Shown: one piece after another, positions 46,337 through 55,148 of the stretch | Position numbering within the stretch: position 1 is the stretch's first letter | Layout: every line of letters begins with the position of its first letter | Notes under the pieces: model-generated | What the model saw: the letters and a program-made list of their open reading frames with translations, nothing else | Databases searched by the model: none | Told to the model about the DNA's origin: nothing | Translations under genes and position numbers: made by a program | From: CAVVEQ01 sp963802095 | GTDB lineage: Bacteria > Chloroflexota > Anaerolineae > Anaerolineales > Anaerolineaceae | DNA length: 64,000 nt | Assembly (NCBI GenBank): GCA_963802095.1 | Contig: CAWDHI010000004.1 | Coordinates: 1-64,000 of the forward strand | Direction of reading: 5' to 3'

Positions 46337-47332
46337 TTACGGATTAATAATGACTTTCAATCCCTCCCGCCTCTCGGCGGTCTTGAATGCTTGAACTGCC
46401 TGATCAAGGGAATATGTGTGCGTCACCAGGGAACGCACGTCCACCTGCCCGCTGGAAACTAACCGGATCGCCCGCGGGTAAGTGTTCTTCATCCGCCGGA
46501 CCATCTTGATGGTCAATCCCTTGCGCCTGGCTGTGGATGCAGAAAAAGTGGTGCGATCCTCATCCGGGATGCCTGCCAGGATCACTTTCCCACCCGGCAT
46601 GACGGCCGTGAAGGCATCATCGACCGCCCCCTGGGTGCCGGCCACCTCGAAGCTCACATCCAACCCGCACCCGCACGTGGCTTCCAGGATGGTTTTTTCG
46701 GAAACATTGGGGTCAGGCTGAAAAACATTCTGTGCACCGAACGATTTGGCAGCATCCACACGGTGCGGGAGGATCTCCGAGGCAATCACCTGGGAAACCC
46801 CGCTCAGCTGCGCAAGCTGAATGATGAGCAGTCCGATCGGACCGCAGCCGAACACGCCCACGCTCATTCCCGCTTTCAAGTGAGCTAAGTCCACAGCGTG
46901 GATGGCAACCCCGAGAGGCTCCAGCATCACCCCGTCCGAGTCTGATAGGGAATCGGGGAGCTGGTGAAGCCTTTCCTTCTCCCAGCAGAGGTATTCGCGC
47001 AGCGCCCCATCCTGCTCGCTGTGCCCGGCGAAGCGCACCTGGGGGCAGAGATTTGTATCGCCGCGCATGCAAAGCTGGCAAACGCCGCAGGGAATGGCGG
47101 GGTCAACCGCGACGCGATCACCCGCTTCAGACACCCCGGCAAACTCGTGCCCAAGCACAAGGGGATGATCCAGGGTGGCATCACCGATCCCCCCCTGGGT
47201 GAACCAGCGCAGGTCTGAGCCGCACACTCCAACTGCTTTCACACGGATCAATGCCTCGTTCGCCCCAGGGGCTGGAATGGTCTCATCCTGGACCCGCAGG
47301 TCGCCGGGTTTGAACAAGCGCAGCACCTTCAT
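46337..47332 (-). CDS. Zinc-dependent alcohol/polyol dehydrogenase
   Basis: 331 residues, medium-chain dehydrogenase. Catalytic zinc from VGVCGSDLRW and LGHEFAG; structural zinc from CGVCQLCMRGDTNLC; Rossmann motif GVFGCGPIGLLIIQ. Similar to sorbitol, threonine and galactitol-phosphate dehydrogenases. Set between the transporter/redox genes and araB, it may oxidise an arabinose-related polyol such as L-arabinitol, but this is only context. Confidence 0.88.
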   Translation of the reverse strand: MKVLRLFKPGDLRVQDETIPAPGANEALIRVKAVGVCGSDLRWFTQGGIGDATLDHPLVLGHEFAGVSEAGDRVAVDPAIPCGVCQLCMRGDTNLCPQVRFAGHSEQDGALREYLCWEKERLHQLPDSLSDSDGVMLEPLGVAIHAVDLAHLKAGMSVGVFGCGPIGLLIIQLAQLSGVSQVIASEILPHRVDAAKSFGAQNVFQPDPNVSEKTILEATCGCGLDVSFEVAGTQGAVDDAFTAVMPGGKVILAGIPDEDRTTFSASTARRKGLTIKMVRRMKNTYPRAIRLVSSGQVDVRSLVTHTYSLDQAVQAFKTAERREGLKVIINP

Positions 47333-47365
47333 CTCAACCGCACCACCTGAGCATGAATAAGCAAG

Positions 47366-48037
47366 TTATTTGGCAAAGAACCATATGGAACTCCAGTTCT
47401 TGGAGAGATCGTAGATCGCTATCCCAACCAGCAGAATTCCGCCAACCAGGTTCACCTGCCGGCTATATCGGGCGAAGAGTGTCGTTAGCTGCTTTTGAAG
47501 AGCCCCCGATAGAAGCGAGAGGATTAAAAGCGGCATTCCCAGTCCGATCCCAAACCAGAAGAAGACCCACAATTTACTAAAAAAGTCTGCAGTTGAAAGC
47601 GACAATGCAAAAATGCTGACAATCATGGGTCCGGAACACGGGATGGCGATTGGACCATATAAGAAGCCATACAGGTAAGCCGTTCCAAAGGGATGCCTGA
47701 GGGCAGGCACTTTGATCTGGGGAATGGACTTGAAGGGATTCCGATCCAGGATGAGCATGATACCCAGGCTAAGGATCAAAAGATTCGCGATCGGCACAAT
47801 GACCGAGAGAAATTTTCCAATTGAAATCGACAATAATGCGATCATTGCTCCCAGGAGGAGCATCATGGTGAGCACTCCGAAAAGGACAAAGAAACCCAGA
47901 AAATATTTTTGGTTTCCCCTTCCCCAATCGCGTTGACCGCTAAGAAAAGCCAGGTATGCCGGGTATAAAGGCAATATGCACGGACTGCCCGTGGTTAAAA
48001 TGCCCAGGAAAACCGAAGTAAAAACAAGTTCCAGCAT
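47366..48037 (-). CDS. ccdA: CcdA-type thiol-electron transporter
   Basis: 223 residues, six transmembrane helices. The two redox cysteines are Cys20 in TTGSPCILPLYPAYLAF and Cys134 in PIAIPCSGPM, the expected positions for CcdA/DsbD-beta, which carries electrons from cytoplasmic thioredoxin to exported thiol proteins. The TlpA-like lipoprotein gene lies six bases upstream and is its likely client. Confidence 0.9.
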   Translation of the reverse strand: MLELVFTSVFLGILTTGSPCILPLYPAYLAFLSGQRDWGRGNQKYFLGFFVLFGVLTMMLLLGAMIALLSISIGKFLSVIVPIANLLILSLGIMLILDRNPFKSIPQIKVPALRHPFGTAYLYGFLYGPIAIPCSGPMIVSIFALSLSTADFFSKLWVFFWFGIGLGMPLLILSLLSGALQKQLTTLFARYSRQVNLVGGILLVGIAIYDLSKNWSSIWFFAK

Positions 48038-48043
48038 ATCGCC

Positions 48044-48622
48044 TTAATTCGCCAAAAATGGTTCCAGAATTTTTTGCAAAGTTTCTGCGTCTTTCTTTCC
48101 ATAATCCAATTGATGGACATCTCCGTTCCGATCAATGATCAACATTGGAGAAAGCGGTGGGTTTAGATACTGAGCGCTGTATAGATTTCCCAACGCGCGG
48201 GCAAGGAGCAATGGCGCGACAGAAAAACGCCAATCGAAACCATATTCTTCGACATATTCCTTCAAAGATGCATCGTCTTCGTTAAAATCCACATCCAGAC
48301 TGACGGAAACCAGGTCCTCCGGGTTTCCGAGAGCTTCATGCATTTTGCGAACCTCATTGGCCTGCACCAGGCAGTTGGGACACCACATCGCCATGGTTTC
48401 CACCAGGACGACCTTCCCGGCGAAATCGTTCATCGTGAAGGTCTCTCCGGTTCGTACATCTTTTAGCTCCATGTCGAACCAGTTCAGATCGAGAGTGGGG
48501 GCCACCTTTGGTGTCTCTTCCACCGGTGCCGACTGATTTTCCACTCCTGAGGATTGAGCCGCGCAACCCACCAGGAGGATCATAAGCCACAGAAAAATTA
48601 CCGTCATAATCCATTTTTTCAT
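48044..48622 (-). CDS. TlpA-like thioredoxin lipoprotein
   Basis: 192 residues. Signal peptide with lipobox LLVGC (Cys20), a short linker, then a thioredoxin fold with active site Cys81-Pro-Asn-Cys84 in AMWCPNCLV and the cis-Pro region PPLSPMLIIDRNG. Anchored outside the membrane, it would reduce disulfides using electrons from CcdA, or act in a peroxide or haem pathway. Its clients may include the cysteine-bearing permease extension encoded upstream. Confidence 0.87.
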   Translation of the reverse strand: MKKWIMTVIFLWLMILLVGCAAQSSGVENQSAPVEETPKVAPTLDLNWFDMELKDVRTGETFTMNDFAGKVVLVETMAMWCPNCLVQANEVRKMHEALGNPEDLVSVSLDVDFNEDDASLKEYVEEYGFDWRFSVAPLLLARALGNLYSAQYLNPPLSPMLIIDRNGDVHQLDYGKKDAETLQKILEPFLAN

Positions 48623-48624
48623 AA

Positions 48625-49554
48625 TTATTTATCCGTAATATCCACAACGTAACTCTTGTAAGTTCTGGGTTTGTTCGTCTCTACGCTGAGCAGGATGAAT
48701 AACCCTTGCACATCTGGCGGTACCTTGACCGAGGTTTCCCATTGCATGTTGCCCTTGGGCGGGGTGATGGGTATCGGCGCAATATCCAGCGACTCGTAGG
48801 CACCGTAAAGAATCCCATCCGAACCAATCACGGGGGGTGTGCCAATGTGTGTCTTTAAAGGAAACTTGGAAGGATTGAAATTATCCCAGGTGAAGGTGAG
48901 TCCTTCATCTGACCGTTTGGTATCCAACAGGGTGACCACGTTATCGCTCAGCCCGGTGATGCTGATCTCAGGTGTTTGAATTAGCCCTTCCACCTCGGTT
49001 GCCACCGGGAAGGTTAGATCTTTCACGATAGTATCCAGATCCACTTCCATCGTGCCTTCCGTCGCTTTTGCGTCCGGGGTGTAATCATCAAGAATTCCAC
49101 CATAGCTTACATAATCAATCATCAGTTTGGAACCGGCAGCGGCCACTGCGCCTTTGCAATCAACGTACGCCATCTGCGTTTCCGGGTTATCCATCTCGCC
49201 GGTCTGGTAACCGCGCAGGCGAAAACCGGGTGGGAAGCGGTGTTCGCCGGTGCCGACAAACACCGTGTCACAGTTTATTGGTTCTCCGTCCTGGGGTATC
49301 AGGATGGCGGGTTTATCCGCGGCCGAATGCATGGTCGCCCAATCCCTCGTCTCATTCTGAAGTGCCAGCTCGATTCGCAGATCACCGCTATCAGATTCGA
49401 CCACATTGGTGGCTACCGCGCTCCAGCCTTTCGACTCTTCTCCCGCCGGGGCTTCCGGTGTGGCCAGGTCTTGGGGAATTTCAATGTATACACAGGCGAA
49501 GGTAAAGATCGAGCATACTGCCAGAAATAACACACGCATTTTCTTTGATTTCAT
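48625..49554 (-). CDS. Lipoprotein of unknown function
   Basis: 309 residues. Lipoprotein signal with SIFTFAC, then a beta-rich exported domain with no family I recognise (VVESDSGDLRIELALQNETRDW, FRLRGYQTGEMDNPE, GLFILLSVETNKPR). Cysteines occur in EPINCDTVF and YVDCKGAV. Its stop lies two bases from the TlpA-like gene, so the three exported or membrane redox-type genes form one unit within the arabinose run. Domain architecture suggests a surface ligand or protein-binding role. Confidence 0.7.
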   Translation of the reverse strand: MKSKKMRVLFLAVCSIFTFACVYIEIPQDLATPEAPAGEESKGWSAVATNVVESDSGDLRIELALQNETRDWATMHSAADKPAILIPQDGEPINCDTVFVGTGEHRFPPGFRLRGYQTGEMDNPETQMAYVDCKGAVAAAGSKLMIDYVSYGGILDDYTPDAKATEGTMEVDLDTIVKDLTFPVATEVEGLIQTPEISITGLSDNVVTLLDTKRSDEGLTFTWDNFNPSKFPLKTHIGTPPVIGSDGILYGAYESLDIAPIPITPPKGNMQWETSVKVPPDVQGLFILLSVETNKPRTYKSYVVDITDK

Positions 49555-49639
49555 GCGACTATCTCCATTGGAGTTTCTCCGGGTTCATTAGCAATTCCCA
49601 TTGGCGGGTCTCATCTTCATGTTTTTCAGTGCCCCGCTA

Positions 49640-51241
49640 TCACTCAGAAGATTGAAAAACAGGCAGCAGCGGTCTGATCTTAGCCAGGGCGAAAGCATAA
49701 CCCGGCGGCATGGCTGTGGTGCCATCCACCCCTGTAACCGCCTTAACCTGACCGTCGAAGGAGATGGAAATGAAGTGTGCATAGCACTGCCGGCAGGGAT
49801 TGAGGTAAGTGCTGTAGATCTCATTGGTGAACCATTGGTGGTCAACGCTGATGGCTGTGAGTAGCTGGTCCACCTCGGCCGGCGTCACCTGCTTTTCCAT
49901 GGTTTGATCCCCTGTAGTACCAGTTATGCGACCGTCGGGAAAGATCGCGAACAACTGGTCCACGCATTCCGGACCAGCAGTTCGGTGATAAACGAGAGCA
50001 GCGCCTTCCGAAATAAGTTGCGCGGCTTCGGTTTCCCGAAAGGGAGCTACCTTGCATTGGGTGGATTCCGGTGTGGACTGGTTCCTGGATGGCAATGATT
50101 GAGTTACCGCAATTGCGATCAATATCAAACCCATAGCCAAAGCTCCGATGCCGACCCAGAGGTTTCTCCGCTTCTTTCGCAGCGTGACCTCCTCCTCCTC
50201 GACCGTTGTTGTTTGCCGCTGGGTCTTTCGGTTGCGAATGATGGTTTGAACCCCAATGAAGATCAGGGTCAGCGCACCGATCACAATTTTGGTCCACCAG
50301 GAACTGAGTGATCCGATGAACTGGATCAGTGCCTGGGTCACCGCCAGGACCATCACACCGAACAGGGTGCCAAACACATACCCTGACCCACCGGTGAGCA
50401 TGGTACCACCCATCACCACCGAGGCTATCACATCCAGTTCCATTCCCGGTGCATAGAGGCCGTGACCGGAAAACACAAAGACACTAAAAGCCAACCCTGC
50501 CAGGGCAGAGCAGAACCCGTTGAAGGTGTAGACCAACATTTTGGTCTGATCCACCCTCAGACCCATCAGGCGAGCAGATTGCTCATTGCGGCCTTCGTTG
50601 CCCCCAATGGCGTAGACTGTCCGGCCGATGCGCGTATAGTGCGCCATATAGATCGCGAATCCAAGCAGCAGAAACCCGACCACCACCGGAATGGTGATAT
50701 ACGGTGCCTGTTTCCCCTGGCCGACATAGTACTCCATCATTCCAGGGATGAAGATCTTCGTTTTTCCCAGGACCTGGAAGGTGGGATGGTTGATGGTTAC
50801 CGCGTTATCACTGATGAAAAAACACATTCCGCGGGTAAACCAAAGACCTGCGAGGGTAGCGATGAATGGCTGCACTTTCAAATAGGTGATAAAACTACCC
50901 ATGATCGCGCCGAGGAACATTCCCATCAGAAGCATCAGGGTGACCACAAGCCAGGGATCCATACCCTCGCGAAGCAGAACCGCGGAGGAAACAGTGGTGA
51001 GAGCCACCACACCGGCGACCGATAGATCGATCCCCCCCGTAATGATGACAAAGGTCATGCCAATGGCGCTGATCAGGAGGTATGAGCTGTTACGGAACAG
51101 GTTCAGAAAGACCTGCGGGTTCCGCATACCCACAAAGAAATATGCGCCGATGGCATAGGCCGTGAGCGCCAGAATAGCCGTTGCCCATAATGGGATCAGC
51201 TTGCGGTTTCGCTGGAAAAAGATGCTGATGACGTTTTTCAT
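49640..51241 (-). CDS. yjfF: YjfF-type permease with extra exported domain
   Basis: 533 residues from the ATG at 51241, which overlaps the YtfT stop (ATGA). Residues 1-340 are a normal YjfF/RbsC-like permease (GGIDLSVAGVVALT, YAIGGNEGRNEQSARLMGL, GGTMLTGGSGYVFG). Residues 341-533 are additional: an acidic/basic linker, a transmembrane helix at about 361-382, then a domain predicted outside the cell with Cys396, Cys426, Cys483 and Cys486 (NPCRQCYAHF). E. coli YjfF ends at about 331 residues. The extension may sense or bind ligand, or be a redox client of the TlpA-CcdA pair. Confidence 0.88.
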   Translation of the reverse strand: MKNVISIFFQRNRKLIPLWATAILALTAYAIGAYFFVGMRNPQVFLNLFRNSSYLLISAIGMTFVIITGGIDLSVAGVVALTTVSSAVLLREGMDPWLVVTLMLLMGMFLGAIMGSFITYLKVQPFIATLAGLWFTRGMCFFISDNAVTINHPTFQVLGKTKIFIPGMMEYYVGQGKQAPYITIPVVVGFLLLGFAIYMAHYTRIGRTVYAIGGNEGRNEQSARLMGLRVDQTKMLVYTFNGFCSALAGLAFSVFVFSGHGLYAPGMELDVIASVVMGGTMLTGGSGYVFGTLFGVMVLAVTQALIQFIGSLSSWWTKIVIGALTLIFIGVQTIIRNRKTQRQTTTVEEEEVTLRKKRRNLWVGIGALAMGLILIAIAVTQSLPSRNQSTPESTQCKVAPFRETEAAQLISEGAALVYHRTAGPECVDQLFAIFPDGRITGTTGDQTMEKQVTPAEVDQLLTAISVDHQWFTNEIYSTYLNPCRQCYAHFISISFDGQVKAVTGVDGTTAMPPGYAFALAKIRPLLPVFQSSE

Positions 51242-52311
51242 TTGTACGCGCTTTTCTTCGGATTCCCGATCCATTGGATGAATCCGCGTACCTGCCGGGA
51301 ATAGAGCAAGATTACAATGATAACCACAACCGATTTGACTGCCTGGAGCGCAAAGGCGGGTACGCCAATCGCATACATGGTCTGTGTTATCGCCTGCATC
51401 ACCAGCGCGCCGATCATGCTGGCCAGGAGGGAGAACCTACCCCCGCTCATGGCTGTGCCGCCGATCACCACCGCCAGGATGGCATCCAGCTCTGTTGTCA
51501 GGCCAATATTGTTTGAATCAGACGTTTTGATGTTAGAGCTGGCAACCAGACCGGCGATCCCGGCACATAAACCGCAGAAGGTATAAACCAGCATTTTGAT
51601 GCGCTTCTCGTTGATCCCGCTGAAGAAGCTGGACCTGAAATTAATTCCCACCGATTCGATGAACATACCGATCGATGTTTTCCGGGTCATCAGCCACGAT
51701 AAAGCGAAGACGATCGCCACGACATAGAGCGAAAACGGCACAACCATCCAACCCTGGCCAATGAACCAGTATGGCTTATAGGTTATCTGGACCCGAAGTC
51801 CATTGGTGATCAATTGGGCGATCCCGCGCCCTGCGATCATCAGGATCAGGGTGGCCACCATGGGTTGTATTCGCATGTAGGCGACCAGGAACCCGTTCCA
51901 CATCCCGCAAAGAACCGCGATAGCCAGCGCCGCAAGGATAACCAACCATAAAGGTTGGAATGTAAACAGCGGATCAGTAACGAAGAAAACCTCGTTCCTT
52001 AAGGCTGAAGGATTCATCAGGATCCCCGCCGTGGAGGCAGCGATAGCCATCACTGCGCCAACAGAGAGATCCACCCCGCCGGTCGCGATGACCAGGGTCA
52101 TCCCCAGTGCAAGTAGCATGACCGTGGATCCATTCCGGAATATGTCGATCAGGCTGCCGCGCAGATTCCCATCCCTGGACTCTATCGCAAAGAAACCCGG
52201 GATGAAGATGAAGTCAAAAAGCAGGATCAGGAAAAGCGCTACCAGCGGGAAGAAAAGCCTGCTATCGGTGATCTTATGCCAGCTAAAGGGTTGTTTCGTG
52301 GGTTTTTTCAT
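51238..52311 (-). CDS. ytfT: YtfT-type galactofuranose/arabinofuranose permease
   Basis: 357 residues, about ten helices, with the YtfT pattern MTLVIATGGVDLSVGAVMAIA, GINFRSSFFSGINEKRIKMLVYTF and VVIGGTAMSGGRFSLL. With YjfF it forms the heteromeric channel of a pentofuranose/hexofuranose importer. It overlaps both neighbours by four bases. Confidence 0.92.
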   Translation of the reverse strand: MKKPTKQPFSWHKITDSRLFFPLVALFLILLFDFIFIPGFFAIESRDGNLRGSLIDIFRNGSTVMLLALGMTLVIATGGVDLSVGAVMAIAASTAGILMNPSALRNEVFFVTDPLFTFQPLWLVILAALAIAVLCGMWNGFLVAYMRIQPMVATLILMIAGRGIAQLITNGLRVQITYKPYWFIGQGWMVVPFSLYVVAIVFALSWLMTRKTSIGMFIESVGINFRSSFFSGINEKRIKMLVYTFCGLCAGIAGLVASSNIKTSDSNNIGLTTELDAILAVVIGGTAMSGGRFSLLASMIGALVMQAITQTMYAIGVPAFALQAVKSVVVIIVILLYSRQVRGFIQWIGNPKKSAYK

Positions 52312-53831
52312 GATTCACTCCCCGCGATGGCGTGGATGATGGTCGTTTCATCGACATCACCCGAAAATTCAGCAATTTTTTCGCGGTCTCGCAGAACAAC
52401 CACCCGGTGGCTTGTCCGTAAGACCTCATCCAATTCGGAGGATATGAAGACACAGGCTTTTCCTTCATCCGCCAGGACAAGAACCAGTTTCTGTATCTCC
52501 GCCTTGGTTCCCACGTCGATCCCGCGTGTGGGTTCGTCCAGGATCAGCAATTGTGGTCCGGTTGCGAGCCAGCGCGCGAGGATGACTTTTTGCTGGTTTC
52601 CCCCACTCAAATTTTTTACGGCCTGATCCGCGGATGGGGTGGCGATATTCAAAAGCTTGATGTATTTATCTGCCATCTCATATTGCTCTGCCAGGCTCAG
52701 GTAATTGAACCAGCCTTTGCTTGCCTGAATCGCTAATACGATGTTTTCCCGCACAGTGAGATCATCAATGATCCCGGCGCCCTTCCTATCTTCCGGGCAT
52801 AGCGCGATTCCCCGTTTAATGGATTCCAGCGGGGAAAAGGCTTTCACCTCCTTCCCGGCAAAGACCATGGACCCGGAATCTGGTTTTTCCACGCCGAAAA
52901 GCAGGCTGGCTGTTTCCGTGCGTCCGGAGCCGAGCAGGCCGGCCAACCCAACGACTTCACCGGAGTGCAGGGTGAGATCGAAGGGGCGAATGGAATCGGT
53001 GAGTCCCAACTTTTGCGTTTGAAGCAGGCTACCTTTGTCAATGTGTTTCCGGCTTTCCGATTTGATCTTGGTCATTTCATCCAGCTCGGCCAGGCTCCGC
53101 CCAATCATTTTGGCGATCAATTCCACGCGGGTGATCGAGGCAGTATCATAAGTTCCAACCAGTTTGCCGTTGCGGAGCACGGTAGTTCGGTCCGATACCT
53201 CGAAGATCTGGCCAATGAAGTGGGTGATGAAAATGATCCCCACCCCCTCGCCTTTTAGCTTTCGCATGACCTTGAAAAGCTGGTTGGTTTCATTAACATC
53301 CAGGCTCGAGGTTGGCTCGTCCAGAATGAGAATTTTCGCAGATTTCATATATAGGGCTCTGGCGATGGCGACCATTTGCTGGATGGCAACCGTGTACGAA
53401 TCCAGTGGTTTGGTCACATCGATATCAACACCCAGCAGCCGTTCCAGCGTATCGCTGGCCAGTTTATTCATGCCCTTCCAATCCAGGCGCCCAGCTTTGT
53501 GAGGCTCCCGTCCCAGGAGGATGTTCTCCGCGACAGAGAGATTCATGCAAAGATTGATCTCCTGGTAGACCGTGCTGATCCCAAGTTCCTGGGCATGCTG
53601 GGGCGAGCGGGGATGGATCTCCCTTCCCTCCAGCAGGATCTTGCCGGAATCCAGTGAATCAACCCCGGTTAGCACTTTCATCAGTGTGGATTTGCCAGCT
53701 CCATTTTCCCCCACGAGGCAAAGGATTTCCCCGCGCTCGAGGGTGAGGTCTACAGCATCCAAAGCCTGAACTCCCGGGAAGGCCTTGCTGATCCCTGCCA
53801 TTTTCAAGATGACTCGATCTTCTTTGGTCAT
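52308..53831 (-). CDS. ytfR: YtfR-type sugar ABC ATPase
   Basis: 507 residues. Two ABC domains: GENGAGKSTLMKVLTGV and ILILDEPTSSLD in the first; GLLGSGRTETASLLFG, NLSGGNQQKVILARWLAT and LDEPTRGIDVGTK in the second. As in YtfR, the first domain has a divergent signature (YTVAIQQMVAIARAL). ATG at 53831 with AGGTGG close upstream; GTG at 53837 is possible. It energises the YtfT-YjfF channel. Confidence 0.93.
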   Translation of the reverse strand: MTKEDRVILKMAGISKAFPGVQALDAVDLTLERGEILCLVGENGAGKSTLMKVLTGVDSLDSGKILLEGREIHPRSPQHAQELGISTVYQEINLCMNLSVAENILLGREPHKAGRLDWKGMNKLASDTLERLLGVDIDVTKPLDSYTVAIQQMVAIARALYMKSAKILILDEPTSSLDVNETNQLFKVMRKLKGEGVGIIFITHFIGQIFEVSDRTTVLRNGKLVGTYDTASITRVELIAKMIGRSLAELDEMTKIKSESRKHIDKGSLLQTQKLGLTDSIRPFDLTLHSGEVVGLAGLLGSGRTETASLLFGVEKPDSGSMVFAGKEVKAFSPLESIKRGIALCPEDRKGAGIIDDLTVRENIVLAIQASKGWFNYLSLAEQYEMADKYIKLLNIATPSADQAVKNLSGGNQQKVILARWLATGPQLLILDEPTRGIDVGTKAEIQKLVLVLADEGKACVFISSELDEVLRTSHRVVVLRDREKIAEFSGDVDETTIIHAIAGSES

Positions 53832-53863
53832 ATCCACCTGCCTGTAATTTGCGTCTTATAAGG

Positions 53864-53897
53864 GATTGGGAAACGATGTTGCCACCGTTTCCCAATC
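53864..53897 (-). other. Intercistronic hairpin, importer 3
   Basis: GATTGGGAAACG (53864-53875) pairs perfectly with CGTTTCCCAATC (53886-53897) around a 10-base loop, between the binding-protein and ATPase genes. On the minus strand no T-run follows. Confidence 0.75.
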
Positions 53898-53955
53898 ATT
53901 TTTACACAAATCTGCCTAATCTGCCAAAATAAACCTAAGCAGATGATCCGATGAT

Positions 53956-55002
53956 TTAGTACTTGCGACCGGCAGCAACTTCCGCCAGATTAGGATCGTC
54001 CATGTAGAATTCACTTTCCTGGGAGGGGATCCATTTCGGAAGGGTTTCTCCGTTCAATACTGCCAGAGCAGCTTCGTAAACCTGGGGTGCGAGCAGCGGG
54101 TTGCATTCGATCGCGCCATTCAGGGTGCCATCCAACATGGCCTGGAAAGCGCCGGCGGTGGCATCAACGGAAATGAGCTTGACATCCTGTGCGGGCACAA
54201 GCCCGGCTTCCTTGAGGGCTTCGGCAGCGCCAAACGCCATTTCGTCGTTTTGGCCAAAGATACCCTGAACGTCCTTGGTTTCCTTCAACCAGGCTTCAGT
54301 CACTTCCTTGCCTTCCTTGATGCTCCAGTTGGCGGTTTGGGTTTTGGTTACAACGATCCCGCATTTTTCAGCGGTCTCGCGGAAGCCAGTTCCGCGGTCA
54401 ATGGCGGGCGCGGCGCCCACATTGCCCTGCAGTTCCCAGACGTTCTTCTTCTCGCTGCCTTCCAGCAGCTTGCACATGGCCAGGCCAGCCTTGCGGCCTT
54501 CTTCCACGAAATCCGCGCCGATGAATGTGGCGTACTTATCTTCATTGCCATCGATGCGGCGGTCGGAAAGGATAACGGGTTTCCCGGCTGCTGCGGCATC
54601 ATCGAGGACCTGATCCCAACCGGTCACTTCCAGGGGGGACATAACGATCACGTCCACTTCAGGATCAGCGATAAATTGCTGGAACCCTGCAACCTGTTTC
54701 GCCAGGTCATTCTGGGAATCGTAGAATTTGAGGGTCAACCCCAATTGTTCGGCGGTCTCCTTGAAGGAAGCGGTATTGGCTGCACGCCAGCCGCCTTCGG
54801 AGCCGGTCTGGAGGAAGCCAACGGTCATATCTTCATAGGTCCAGACCTTCTTCGCCGGTTCTTCTGCCGCGGGGGCAGCCGGTTCTTCTGCGGCGGGGGC
54901 AGCCGGTTCTTCGGCTACAGGTGCAGGAGCTGCCGCCGGAGCGCAGGCTGCAAGAAGCATTGAAATAGCGACGATTAAACCTAAAACTTTGAAGCGGAAC
55001 AT
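53956..55002 (-). CDS. ytfQ: YtfQ-type sugar-binding lipoprotein
   Basis: 348 residues from the ATG at 55002 with AAGGAGA upstream. Lipobox SMLLAAC, an Ala/Pro/Glu repeat linker, then a binding domain very like E. coli YtfQ (VGFLQTGSEGGWRAANT, DVIVMSPLEVTGWDQVL, ELQGNVGAAPAIDRGTGF, FGQNDEMAFGAAEALKEAG). YtfQ binds the furanose forms of galactose and arabinose. With araBAD downstream, arabinofuranose is the likely main ligand, probably released from plant arabinan. Confidence 0.93.
   Translation of the reverse strand: MFRFKVLGLIVAISMLLAACAPAAAPAPVAEEPAAPAAEEPAAPAAEEPAKKVWTYEDMTVGFLQTGSEGGWRAANTASFKETAEQLGLTLKFYDSQNDLAKQVAGFQQFIADPEVDVIVMSPLEVTGWDQVLDDAAAAGKPVILSDRRIDGNEDKYATFIGADFVEEGRKAGLAMCKLLEGSEKKNVWELQGNVGAAPAIDRGTGFRETAEKCGIVVTKTQTANWSIKEGKEVTEAWLKETKDVQGIFGQNDEMAFGAAEALKEAGLVPAQDVKLISVDATAGAFQAMLDGTLNGAIECNPLLAPQVYEAALAVLNGETLPKWIPSQESEFYMDDPNLAEVAAGRKY
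54854..54925. repeat. 24-bp tandem repeat in lipoprotein linker
   Basis: Three successive 24-bp units (54854-54877, 54878-54901, 54902-54925), the first two differing at one base and the third degenerate. Each encodes about eight residues of the Ala/Pro/Glu linker of the YtfQ-type lipoprotein. A more diverged version is found in the importer 2 lipoprotein near 28414-28520. Unit number may vary between strains. Confidence 0.75.
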
Positions 55003-55148
55003 GTCTTTTTCTCCTTGAATGATTATGATTTTCTCCCTGCGGAGTTTACCCTGTGGCAATTTGAGCCGGGAGAGTTTCTTCGATGTTTTTCATATTCTCC
55101 CTTACTCTGAAACGCTTACTGAAAATACCCAAATTCGGGACTCGCGCT

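Noticed and set aside
55046..55093. A 15-residue open frame upstream of the YtfQ-type gene with GGGAG before its ATG
   Set aside because: Too short to support without homologues and no regulatory codon run; left as a remote possibility of a leader peptide.
55095..55125. LacI-type operator TGAAACGCTTAC upstream of the YtfQ-type gene
   Set aside because: Only the centre is symmetric and no promoter aligns with it; it does not match the repeats at 56248-56283.
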